From Lachnospiraceae bacterium (GTDB lineage: Bacteria; Bacillota; Clostridia; Lachnospirales; Lachnospiraceae): a stretch of DNA of 34,218 nt. Shown piece by piece: positions 23,688-31,024 of the stretch (position 1 is its first letter; the number at the start of each line of letters is the position of its first letter). Under the pieces are notes generated by a model. The model saw only the letters and a list, made by a program, of their open reading frames with translations. It was not told the DNA's origin and did no database searches. The stretch spans positions 1 to 34,218 of the forward strand of contig JAFYDQ010000020.1 of NCBI GenBank assembly GCA_017544705.1, written 5' to 3'. The position numbers were made by a program, and so were the translations under genes.

Positions 23688-24989
23688 TACTCCGGTGATC
23701 ATCGCGCTGACTTCCTGCTCTCTCATCATGTAGAGGTTACTTACCCGGTCAAGCGTTCCGGCGTATGCATCCATAAACTGCACACGCTGATCGATTTTTT
23801 CCTGCAGGGCCTGCAGCTGTAGGTTTACATAATATTCCATCTGTCCCGTGGGATCCATGCTGTTCCGGTATTCCCCGATCCGCCCGGAGATCGCGCGCAT
23901 CCGGCCGCCCGCATACGCAAAGGTTTCCGCAGCCTTCGTCAGGTCGTTCGTGACCAGCTCCTTCTGCAGGGTGTGGATCATGGCGGCTTCCGTCCCCTTC
24001 ATCCGGCATCCCGGCACGAGCGAGAGCAGGTAATCGCCGATCTCCCGGTACCCTGTTATGATCTGCTGCTTCTCATACTGCTCTCCCATATCCTCCGACA
24101 TCATGGCCGCTACATATGCGCCAAGCAGGGAGGACACCGCCCGGTTTCCCTCTTCCGGCAGAAGGTCCATGGTGTCCGTGAGTTCCTCCAGTGCCTCCTT
24201 CAGCGCCCGCGCCGCAAAGCCCTGTTCTCTCGTCGTGATCAGGTTCCCGTTTTCGTCAAAATCATTCCCTGCCAGCAGATAATAAGAAGAATGTGCGTCG
24301 ATGCCGTTTGCGGGATTGTCGGCATAGATGGTTTCGCCGGCGATCGAATGCAGGAGGATGTTCACAAAATCATTGTACGCGCTGACGGATTTGATTTTGC
24401 CTGCTGCCGCTTCGATGAGCGCGCGGTTTGCAAGCAAAAACGCTTTGGAAAAGCCCTGCCCGTCAAAGGACACACAGGCAGCGATCGAGGCAGAGCAGAC
24501 CACGGTCGTGTACATGGCCAGGTTTCCGCCTTTGGAGTGGCCGGTCACGGTCAGGTCGAAAAATCCCATGCAGTCATGATTGATAAAGTCCGCTGCCTGC
24601 TTCTGGATATTCGTCGCATGCAGATACTCGCCGGTCACGTTATCGTTCCAGGCTTCGTAGGTGCCGCCGGTGCCGCGGAAGACGACCGTACCCGTGCCGC
24701 CGTCCGCTTTCCCGTTCGTGTAACAGATCCCGCGAAGGGCGGGATCATCGGTGACGCGGGACGGATACAGATCCAGGAAAGAATCGGGCATCGCATCCAT
24801 CCGCCTGAACAGATCCGCTGCCTGTCTGCTATCCATCCCGCCGCCGATCCCGGCTCCGGCAACGCTTTTTTCATCAAAGGTTCCGTCCGCATTGCGGAAG
24901 CGGTCCAGGGATTCCCGGATCGTCATGGGGTCCGTGCTGGCATCCATATAGACATAGTTGGAGAGTAATAATAATTCCTGATCGTTCAT
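23685..24989 (-). CDS. Mbeg1-like (DUF2974) alpha/beta hydrolase, putative T7SS lipase
   Basis: 434 residues. Residues about 80-260 form an alpha/beta hydrolase: strand GTVVFRGTGG, nucleophile elbow VTGHSKGGNLAMY (GHSKG, S152), and FDGQGF and NDFVNILLHS with later acid/His candidates. This matches Mbeg1-like/DUF2974 proteins, a family of predicted lipases. Residues about 265-434 are alpha-helical with no recognised fold; near the C-terminus is YMMRE, which fits the YxxxD/E export motif of T7SS substrates. There is no Sec signal peptide. The start overlaps the VWA-FHA stop by ATGA, so it is embedded in the secretion operon. I infer a secreted lipase or a locus-specific enzyme; no immunity protein is evident unless the DUF5721-like protein acts as one, for which there is no evidence. 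Confidence 0.85.
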   Translation of the reverse strand: MNDQELLLLSNYVYMDASTDPMTIRESLDRFRNADGTFDEKSVAGAGIGGGMDSRQAADLFRRMDAMPDSFLDLYPSRVTDDPALRGICYTNGKADGGTGTVVFRGTGGTYEAWNDNVTGEYLHATNIQKQAADFINHDCMGFFDLTVTGHSKGGNLAMYTTVVCSASIAACVSFDGQGFSKAFLLANRALIEAAAGKIKSVSAYNDFVNILLHSIAGETIYADNPANGIDAHSSYYLLAGNDFDENGNLITTREQGFAARALKEALEELTDTMDLLPEEGNRAVSSLLGAYVAAMMSEDMGEQYEKQQIITGYREIGDYLLSLVPGCRMKGTEAAMIHTLQKELVTNDLTKAAETFAYAGGRMRAISGRIGEYRNSMDPTGQMEYYVNLQLQALQEKIDQRVQFMDAYAGTLDRVSNLYMMREQEVSAMITGV

Positions 24990-26137
24990 CGATACATCAC
25001 CTTCATCATCAGCTTGGCGTGTCCGACCGTGATCATGTCACCGCTCCTGACCTCCGTCTCCCCGTTCAGCCGTTCCCCGTTTACAAACGTTCCGTATGCC
25101 GACTGCAGGTCGCGCAGATAATAGCGGTCTTCGTACCGCGTGATCACGCAGTGCCTGACGCTGACGTCTTCATCATTTGTGATCGCGACATCCGTCTGAC
25201 TCTTCTCCGAACCGATCACGATGCGCGACGGATCCAAGAAGCGATAAAACCGCATCGGGTCATTCAGATCCTCCAGCGTGATCTCTGCCTTCCGCATTTC
25301 GGGCTGCGTATGTCTTGCATTCACCTCCTGCGTGTGCTTTTTCCCAAGGTATCTGACAAAGAGCAGCAGCGTTAGGATCACCGCCATGATCCCGGCACCC
25401 ATCGCCGCAAACAGCACGATGCTGTGTCCGGTTTTGCCTAAACTTTCCGCGCTGCACTCCTCTTCATAAGCCCGGTAGTTCTGTTGCAGTTCATATTCTT
25501 CCGTATCGACGTATGTTTCCTCATATCCCGGTTCTTCTGTTTCGGCTTGTATCTCATGTGTTCCTCCTTCTGCAAGTGCATGCTCCTCCATCGCATTCAA
25601 AACCTGTTCCGTCAGTTTCTTTTCCACCTCCGCATCACTGTTTTCAAACTCCGTCGGGAAATAGCCGCCATGACTGATCCTGGCCATGGCAGCCACGTTT
25701 CGCAGCACGGGTTCGTTGGTTGCGGTGCAAAGTCCCACGACATACAGCGGGTAGCCGCTCTCATTCAGCCTGAAATAGACCTCTTCCACCGGATAGGTTT
25801 CCGATGCCGCACTGATCCCGTCCGTAAAGACCAGGATATTGCGCATGGCAAAATCGGCGTCATGCCAGTCCGAGATAGTGTGCATGAGCACATCCGGCAG
25901 CGACGCGGCTTTTTCGACATAACTGATCTTGTCGATCGCGCCAAGATAGGCATCCGTTTCGCTCCCGTAATCCACCAGCAGTTCCGTCTGTCCCGTAAAC
26001 GTCGCCAGGGCAAAATCACTTCCCTCCGGCGCATGCGTGACCAGGTACTTTAAGGTTTCTTTGACGATCGCGCGGTTGCCCGTTGTGACTGACGCGGAAT
26101 TATCGACCAGGATCAGGGTTTTGTAACCAACTCCCAT
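24986..26137 (-). CDS. VWA-TM-FHA protein of the T7SS locus
   Basis: 383 residues, start after AGGAGGA. Residues 5-185 are a von Willebrand A domain with MIDAS motif VDNSAS (D12, S14, S16) and a second Asp in VFTDGIS. A Glu/Tyr-rich linker (about 190-230) leads to one membrane helix (about 239-264), then KK and an FHA domain (about 304-380): IGSEKSQTD, VSVRHC, LRDLQSAYGTFVNGERL. FHA domains bind phosphothreonine; EssC of typical Firmicutes T7SS carries two FHA domains at its N-terminus, which are missing from EssC here. This protein may therefore supply that function in trans. The positive residues after the helix predict a cytoplasmic FHA, which would put the VWA outside although no signal peptide is present. 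Confidence 0.88.
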   Translation of the reverse strand: MGVGYKTLILVDNSASVTTGNRAIVKETLKYLVTHAPEGSDFALATFTGQTELLVDYGSETDAYLGAIDKISYVEKAASLPDVLMHTISDWHDADFAMRNILVFTDGISAASETYPVEEVYFRLNESGYPLYVVGLCTATNEPVLRNVAAMARISHGGYFPTEFENSDAEVEKKLTEQVLNAMEEHALAEGGTHEIQAETEEPGYEETYVDTEEYELQQNYRAYEEECSAESLGKTGHSIVLFAAMGAGIMAVILTLLLFVRYLGKKHTQEVNARHTQPEMRKAEITLEDLNDPMRFYRFLDPSRIVIGSEKSQTDVAITNDEDVSVRHCVITRYEDRYYLRDLQSAYGTFVNGERLNGETEVRSGDMITVGHAKLMMKVMYR

Positions 26138-26174
26138 TTTTCTGTCCTCCTGTTCATTGACCCGTGGTTTTACT

Positions 26175-26219
26175 GTGCGCGCAGCTCACCACGTTTTGTT
26201 GCGCGCTCAGCTCACCACG
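26175..26219. repeat. Imperfect direct repeat at the 3' end of a WXG100 gene
   Basis: GCGCGCAGCTCACCACGT (from 26178) and GCGCGCTCAGCTCACCACGT (from 26201) lie 23 bases apart. The second copy contains the stop codon and last codons of the WXG100 gene; the first lies in the gap before the VWA-FHA gene. It looks like a recent tail duplication. Confidence 0.7.
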
Positions 26220-26521
26220 TCCGAGAGCAGCGCCGCGCTCTCCTGCGCGCTCGCATCCTCTGCCGCCTGGTAGGTCCTTGCCATCTCATTTAAGTCATTC
26301 ACGTGTTCCGTGATCATGTTGTTGATCCGCGTGATGTCATCCTCCAATCCCGCGAACCGGCCCGTGTAGCTTTCGGCCGCCTCGCCCTGCCAGATGCCCT
26401 TTAGGGAATTCACGATGGACATCATCTCCGATGTGAGCGCACTGATGCTTGCGCCCGCGTTTGCAAAACTGTCGGCAGCTTTCATGAGCTGCTCGGGTGT
26501 GACTTTTAAGTATCCTTCCAT
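26207..26521 (-). CDS. WXG100 protein (ESAT-6-like), WQG motif
   Basis: 104 residues, start after AAAGGAGACACCAA. Helix-turn-helix layout with the central WQG at residues 44-46 (SLKGIWQGEAAESY) and helices on either side. YQAAE near the C-terminus fits the YxxxD/E export motif. Canonical length and best match of the four to EsxA. WXG100 proteins are small secreted dimers that accompany or activate the EssC motor. It is separated from the next WXG100 gene by 145 bases holding a 69-bp palindrome, unlike the tight spacing elsewhere in the operon, so its dose may be set separately. Confidence 0.92.
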   Translation of the reverse strand: MEGYLKVTPEQLMKAADSFANAGASISALTSEMMSIVNSLKGIWQGEAAESYTGRFAGLEDDITRINNMITEHVNDLNEMARTYQAAEDASAQESAALLSDVVS

Positions 26522-26561
26522 TTGGTGTCTCCTTTCATTTTCGAGTGTTCACTGTTTCTAT

Positions 26562-26630
26562 CGATTCCGTAGAAACGAACTTTCTCGTTCTCTCTTTGAC
26601 GTTCACTCGAAAGTTGTTTCTCCGGAATCG
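26562..26630. repeat. 69-bp imperfect palindrome, family copy B
   Basis: Arms CGATTCCGTAGAAAC and GTTTCTCCGGAATCG pair, extending through AACTTTC/GAAAGTT to about 22 bp with few mismatches. The loop contains CTCTTTGACG as in copy A (13877-13944). In addition TTTCGAGTG of the right part (minus strand) can pair with CACTCGAAA near the ribosome site of the downstream WXG100 gene, giving alternative folds. Confidence 0.75.
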
Positions 26631-26666
26631 CTCTTATTCTTTGAAGCCTTCCAAATATAAGGTTCC

Positions 26667-26966
26667 TCAATAGGTGCGAGTCGCGGCAACCTGCGTGTTG
26701 CGGGCCTCCGCTTCTTCGTACTTGGCGGCGATCGTAAGCAGCGCCTGCACGTACGCAGCGATCGCTGCCTGGAACGCATCCATCTGTCCGCGGTCCTTTA
26801 AGAACGCGGCATGGAACGCTTCATTCGCACTGCCTTCCCACATGCCCTTCAGGGCTGCCTCCGCCGCATCCAGTTCCTCCGCATTCGCCTTGAACCTGGT
26901 GTTCTGCTGCGTCAATTCTTCCGCGCATGCGCGCAGTTTCGAACTCGTTACACAAAAATAAGCCAT
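26667..26966 (-). CDS. WXG100-type protein, WEG motif
   Basis: 99 residues, strong AGGAGG ribosome site. Two-helix pattern with a WEG turn at residues 43-45 (LKGMWEGSANEAF) and C-terminal YEEAE (YxxxE). The N-terminus contains two Cys (C5, C14). Probably secreted as a partner of one of the other WXG100-like proteins in the locus. The gap downstream of it holds palindrome copy B. Confidence 0.9.
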   Translation of the reverse strand: MAYFCVTSSKLRACAEELTQQNTRFKANAEELDAAEAALKGMWEGSANEAFHAAFLKDRGQMDAFQAAIAAYVQALLTIAAKYEEAEARNTQVAATRTY

Positions 26967-26981
26967 CTCTTTCCTCCTTTT

Positions 26982-27284
26982 TTAATACATTGCCAATGTT
27001 TGCGCTGCTTTCTCTGCCTTGTAGATCACCTCCGCACTAAAGCGGATATTGCTCGCTGCTTTGTGCATCTGATCCGCCAGTTCAAAGATCTCCGGCGCCA
27101 TCTGCTTCCCCTTTTGCAAAAACAGTTTCCCGTTTTCGCCACGAAAGCTTCTGGCCAGCAGCGTCAGCGTCAGCGAAACATCCCCTTTTGCCAGTTCATA
27201 AAGTTCCCCCGCCATGGCCTCAAGCTCGTCGGCACGCGCGATCGCCCTGGCAAAATCAATTTCAATACGGTCTCTGTCGATCAT
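26982..27284 (-). CDS. WXG100-like protein with degenerate FRG turn
   Basis: The ATG at 27282-27284 follows AAGGAGA and is preferred over an in-frame ATG nine codons upstream; 100 residues. All-helical, with FRGENG at about residues 47-52 where the WXG turn is expected (Trp replaced by Phe). The C-terminus reads YKAEKAAQTLAMY, so the YxxxD/E motif is not met. It may be a non-exported or partner-dependent member of the WXG100 group. It sits 14 bases from its upstream neighbour and 15 from its downstream neighbour, so it is clearly part of the operon. Confidence 0.78.
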   Translation of the reverse strand: MIDRDRIEIDFARAIARADELEAMAGELYELAKGDVSLTLTLLARSFRGENGKLFLQKGKQMAPEIFELADQMHKAASNIRFSAEVIYKAEKAAQTLAMY

Positions 27285-27297
27285 TCTTGTCGTCTCC

Positions 27298-27588
27298 TTA
27301 CAGTTCTGCAATAAGTTCTGCGATCACCCCCTCCGTCTTCTGGTATTTGACGATCGCCTCGTGCAGCAGTTCGCCGGCTTTGTACAGTCGATCAAGGATG
27401 CGCACGATCTCGATGAGGTCCGTTTCGAGCCGGACCAGGTACTGTCTGTTGGCCTCGCCTTCCCAGGGGAGCGAGAGCGCACGTGCCATCTTTTTCAGCG
27501 TCTCGATCTGCTCTGCCAGCTGTGTGTACCGTTCCATGTAGGTCTCCTGTTTTTCATTCATCTGCTCGTATTCACTCAGCAGGTACAT
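27298..27588 (-). CDS. WXG100-type protein, PWEG motif
   Basis: The start is the ATG at 27586-27588, with GGGGAGGGA upstream. The frame is open further upstream, but that part is only the other frame of the YukD gene (Arg-rich, low complexity). 96 residues, two helices with PWEG at about 41-44 and YQKTE (YxxxE) near the C-terminus. It overlaps the YukD-like gene by 17 bases, implying translational coupling. Likely a T7SS substrate or co-secreted partner. Confidence 0.85.
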   Translation of the reverse strand: MYLLSEYEQMNEKQETYMERYTQLAEQIETLKKMARALSLPWEGEANRQYLVRLETDLIEIVRILDRLYKAGELLHEAIVKYQKTEGVIAELIAEL

Positions 27589-27886
27589 GCGATCCCTCCC
27601 CGTATGCCTTCGCATCCGTCTTGTGTGCCCTCGCATCCGCCTTGTGGGCCTTCGCATCTGTCCCGATCCTAAGCCGCATTCCGCCCATGATCCCCTGCGC
27701 CTTAAGCGACAGCTCCGGCACCAGCGCGCGGTCTTCAAAATCCTCATAGAGCGACCACTGCACGCCTGTGTCCATGTTTTGCGTCTGCTCGACAAGTTCG
27801 GTCAGGATCACCCCTGCGCTCGCCTCCTCATCCAGCAGAAAATGCATCTTCGTCATATCCGGCATGTAAATATCCGTAAAAATCAT
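27572..27886 (-). CDS. yukD: YukD/EsaB-like ubiquitin-fold protein
   Basis: The ATG at 27884-27886 (GAGGAAACAG upstream) gives 104 residues. Residues 1-75 have the YukD/EsaB pattern: a first strand MIFTDIYMPDMTKMHFLL, a helix VILTELVEQT, a strand with DRALVPELSLKAQGIMGGMRLRIG near the end of the fold. EsaB is a cytoplasmic accessory of Firmicutes T7SS. The C-terminal tail is unusual: three 21-base tandem units (27606-27668) encode DAKAHKA-like repeats. The gene begins 59 bases inside the 3' end of essC in another frame, an arrangement that couples its translation to essC. Assignment is by pattern and context, so moderately sure. Confidence 0.75.
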   Translation of the reverse strand: MIFTDIYMPDMTKMHFLLDEEASAGVILTELVEQTQNMDTGVQWSLYEDFEDRALVPELSLKAQGIMGGMRLRIGTDAKAHKADARAHKTDAKAYGEGSHVPAE

Positions 27887-30800
27887 CTGTTTCCTCACTT
27901 TCACGCAATGTTTGAAATTCCACCACACGCTCTCCCGCTTTTACATAGCCTCTGCCGGGCGGCAGGTCTCCTGCTCCTTTGAAGCGCGTCTCTTTTAACA
28001 CTTCCGCATACCGGAACGCATCGCTCATCCGCAGGCAAAGGCTTTTGTCCATATAGGTATGCATCATCTGGCTCATCTCACCCATGCCGATCCCGTTTGC
28101 GCTGATAAACAGGCTGAGATTCCGCCTTGCTCCGCTTCGGAGCAGTTCCGTAAGAACCTCCCCTGCGCCAAATCCGCCGGCTTTGAGTAGCGCACCGATC
28201 CCGTCGATCAAAATCACCGCATCCGTTTCCTCCTGCAACTGCAAAAGCACCGGTTCGATCCTGTCTGCCGCATCTTCCGCAACGCAGTGCAGTTGCGCTG
28301 CTTCCTGCCGCTGCACTGTTCCCTGTTCTTTCGCTGCTTCCTGCCGCTTTGCATGCCGCGCGCATATCCTCTGCAGCATCCCGCCGCCAAAATCAAATAC
28401 ATACACCTTCGGATGCTCTGCCTGACGCAGCAATCCTGCTAAGAAAACGCAAAGCAGTGTGCTTTTTCCGCTTCGCGGCCCCCCGCAGATCAAATGATGC
28501 CCGTCATGATAATCAAGGAACAACAGGCCCTGTTTAACGGCTACGGGATCGTCATAAAGGCCGATCACAACAGACCCGGGCGCGGTGTCGGGCGCGGCGA
28601 TTGCAACACCCCGGCCTATGCGCTCTGCAAGGTCTGCAAAGTGCAGCGTCTCCGGCAGCTCTTCAAGCCACAGACTGCGCGTGAAAACCGGATAATGCCC
28701 TGCTGCACGGATCTTTGCATCCGCCTGCGCGATCGATCGCAGGATCCACTCCATACTGCTGATCCCGCCGCCCGCACCCGCGCTGCTGATCCCGCCACCC
28801 GCCGGCTCTGCGAATTTCTCCGCATACAGCACCCGTCCTCTGTCTCCCTCATGCAGCAAGCCTTCCCTGTCTCCTTCATGCAGCAGTCGTCCGTAGACAT
28901 CTGCCGGATAAACATGGCGCCTGGCACCTTCCTGTGCGGGGGAGAGCGCATAAGCACCCTGAAAGGTTTCATAGACTTCATCGTTGCCGATCCTTAAGAT
29001 GGCGCGCCCCGGATTGCGAAGATCGGCGGCATCCGGATGGTGCAGGATTTCCTTGGAATCGAGCGGATCCTGCAGCCGCAGGGCGATCTGGAACCTGGCA
29101 TTGGTCATGATGGTGCTGTCCACGCTGCCGGACGGCTTTTGCGTACAGAGCAGCAGATGGATGCCAAGAGACCTGCCGACTCTGGATAAGCCGATCAGTT
29201 CCTGCATGAATTCCGGTTCTTCATTTTTCAACTGTGCGAATTCATCTACGATGAGAAAAATGTGCGGCAGCGCTTCGCTGCATGTGCCTTCGTAATACTT
29301 TCTGTGGTAGTCCGAGATATGATTAACATTGGTCTCAAGGAACAGGCGCTGTCTGCGTTCGTTTTCCGAACGGATGCTTAAAAATGCGCGCGCCGTTGTG
29401 TGGCCGGAGAGATTGGAAATGGTGCCGATCACATGCGGGAGATGCGAGAATGCTGAGGACATCCCGCCACCCTTATAATCGATCAGAAAGAACGCCACTT
29501 CCCAGGGCGGGTATTTGACGGCAAGCGAAAGAATGTAAGTCATCAGAAGTTCGCTTTTGCCGCTTCCCGTCATTCCCGCGATCAGGCCGTGCGGTCCGTC
29601 CCGTTTGTCATGCGCGTCGAGGCAGGTGATTTTGCCGTCATACGAGATCCCAAGCGGGACCTTCAGAGAATGCAGCACATCCGTATGCCTCCAGTTGGCC
29701 TCGATATCCAGGGTTTCCTTTGGGATCATCCGGAAGATCGGATAAACCGCCGGCAGGTCCCTCCCGGATTCCGGGCTCTCCCGCAATCTGCAAAGTGCAC
29801 GCGCCGCAAGCTCTGACATCTCATCCGTGATCTGATCAAACAGAACCGGGATCCGCTCTCCCTCTTCATTGATCAATCCATGGAATGTTTCCGTGTTGAG
29901 CACGCATACCGCGTTGCCGTTTTCCATCCGGATCCCCTCTGCGCCCTCATCACTCATGCGCATGCGGATGATCACGGTCCTCGGATCCGTACGCAGATGG
30001 TTTGGCACATACACGCCATCCTCTGCGAAGGCCAAAATGATGGCATTTTCACATATTTCTCTGAGGACATTCGGTTCATCCGGCGGGATCACATGCGGAG
30101 CGAAATTGAGCCATGCCAGCTTGTGCATGAGGATCGGGTTCTGCAGACAAAATGCAATCTTTACATAGGATTCGTGATAGGTAAGCGCGCATCTGATGAC
30201 AAGCATTTGGAATTGACCAACCAGGTCACTGAAGCGGTCCGTGATCAGATCCACACACATGCCGCCACTGCAGGTCAGGTATACCGGCACCTGTTTTAAT
30301 ACCTGCAGACGCTCGATCAGTGCCTGTGCTTCGCGCTCCAGTATGTCCGCTCCACCCGCAAAGTGTGACGAACGCTCCATTGTGATCGGGTAAACCTGAC
30401 TTCCCGTTCCGAGCCGGATCCTGAGTCTCCCGCTGCAGCTCTTATCATCCGGAATCTCCCTGATGCACCGGACGCGCCGTCGCGTTATATCGATCCACTC
30501 GTCAAACGGCGGATCGGCATTGCGCTCCAAATTTTCAAGAACCCTGATCTGCTCGCTGATCCGGCCTGCGCATTGCTGCAGGTAGGCGCGGTAGGAACGC
30601 TTGCGAAGACGCTGGGTAAACCGCATCTTTGCGCGCCGTCTGCTGTAGTTGATCAATGCCCACAGGGTACCGAGCAAAGCAGAACCGACCGCAGTGGTCA
30701 ATCCCATTGTCATATAGCCTGTGCCCATTCCCTTATTGCCACGATACATCAGATAAAACCCCAGCAGCATCGGCAGCGCCATTGTAAAGGATGGTGCGAT

Positions 30801-30911
30801 CGTAAGCAGGATGGAACCCTGCTCGATCGCGCTCCCCTTTGGCGGTGCCGTGATCACGGGTGGCTCCGTCTCCTGTAGCTTCATACGCCTGGACAGAATT
30901 TCCAATTCCAT
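27828..30911 (-). CDS. essC: EssC-like FtsK/SpoIIIE-type ATPase, FHA-less
   Basis: 1027 residues. Two membrane helices at about 34-56 and 64-87; an intracellular region to about residue 420; a first ATPase domain with Walker A GMTGSGKS (446-453), LIDYKGGGMSSAF (about 477-489) and Walker B IVDEFAQ (D556, E557); and a second with Walker A GGPRSGKS (810-817) and VILIDGIGALL. EssC drives export through T7SS. Typical EssC (about 1480 residues) has two N-terminal FHA domains and three ATPase domains. Here the FHA part is missing and only two Walker A sites are seen, so the last ATPase domain appears absent or replaced. The linker between the domains holds two 27-base duplications (LLHEGD and GGGISS units). 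It is the first gene of the T7SS operon and overlaps yukD by 59 bases. Confidence 0.93.
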   Translation of the reverse strand: MELEILSRRMKLQETEPPVITAPPKGSAIEQGSILLTIAPSFTMALPMLLGFYLMYRGNKGMGTGYMTMGLTTAVGSALLGTLWALINYSRRRAKMRFTQRLRKRSYRAYLQQCAGRISEQIRVLENLERNADPPFDEWIDITRRRVRCIREIPDDKSCSGRLRIRLGTGSQVYPITMERSSHFAGGADILEREAQALIERLQVLKQVPVYLTCSGGMCVDLITDRFSDLVGQFQMLVIRCALTYHESYVKIAFCLQNPILMHKLAWLNFAPHVIPPDEPNVLREICENAIILAFAEDGVYVPNHLRTDPRTVIIRMRMSDEGAEGIRMENGNAVCVLNTETFHGLINEEGERIPVLFDQITDEMSELAARALCRLRESPESGRDLPAVYPIFRMIPKETLDIEANWRHTDVLHSLKVPLGISYDGKITCLDAHDKRDGPHGLIAGMTGSGKSELLMTYILSLAVKYPPWEVAFFLIDYKGGGMSSAFSHLPHVIGTISNLSGHTTARAFLSIRSENERRQRLFLETNVNHISDYHRKYYEGTCSEALPHIFLIVDEFAQLKNEEPEFMQELIGLSRVGRSLGIHLLLCTQKPSGSVDSTIMTNARFQIALRLQDPLDSKEILHHPDAADLRNPGRAILRIGNDEVYETFQGAYALSPAQEGARRHVYPADVYGRLLHEGDREGLLHEGDRGRVLYAEKFAEPAGGGISSAGAGGGISSMEWILRSIAQADAKIRAAGHYPVFTRSLWLEELPETLHFADLAERIGRGVAIAAPDTAPGSVVIGLYDDPVAVKQGLLFLDYHDGHHLICGGPRSGKSTLLCVFLAGLLRQAEHPKVYVFDFGGGMLQRICARHAKRQEAAKEQGTVQRQEAAQLHCVAEDAADRIEPVLLQLQEETDAVILIDGIGALLKAGGFGAGEVLTELLRSGARRNLSLFISANGIGMGEMSQMMHTYMDKSLCLRMSDAFRYAEVLKETRFKGAGDLPPGRGYVKAGERVVEFQTLRESEETDDFYGYLHAGYDEDAFSAG

Positions 30912-30947
30912 GTTTGATTATTTCCTCTTTCCGCTGCTTTTGCTGTG

Positions 30948-31024
30948 GCCATTCATTGCACGCTCTTTTTTGAATTTGTCTGGTGCCATTTATTGCACGC
31001 TCTTCTTTGAATTTGTCTACGCGC
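30948..31024. repeat. Two tandem 37-bp units upstream of essC
   Basis: GCCATTCATTGCACGCTCTT (from 30948) and GCCATTTATTGCACGCTCTT (from 30985) begin the two units; each continues with a TTTGAATTTGTCT block. The period is 37, so the two units read in different frames; the array is not evidence of a gene. Confidence 0.85.

Noticed and set aside
23973..24968. Long open frame on the plus strand (331 codons) opposite the lipase gene
   Set aside because: It is the antisense of a well-supported protein with GHSKG motif and good ribosome site; the plus-strand product is rich in His, Arg and Cys with no recognisable motif or ribosome site.
27589..27795. Longer N-terminus for the PWEG-type WXG100 protein
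   Set aside because: The extension is Arg-rich noise made by the other frame of the yukD-like gene; a strong ribosome site supports the ATG at 27588.
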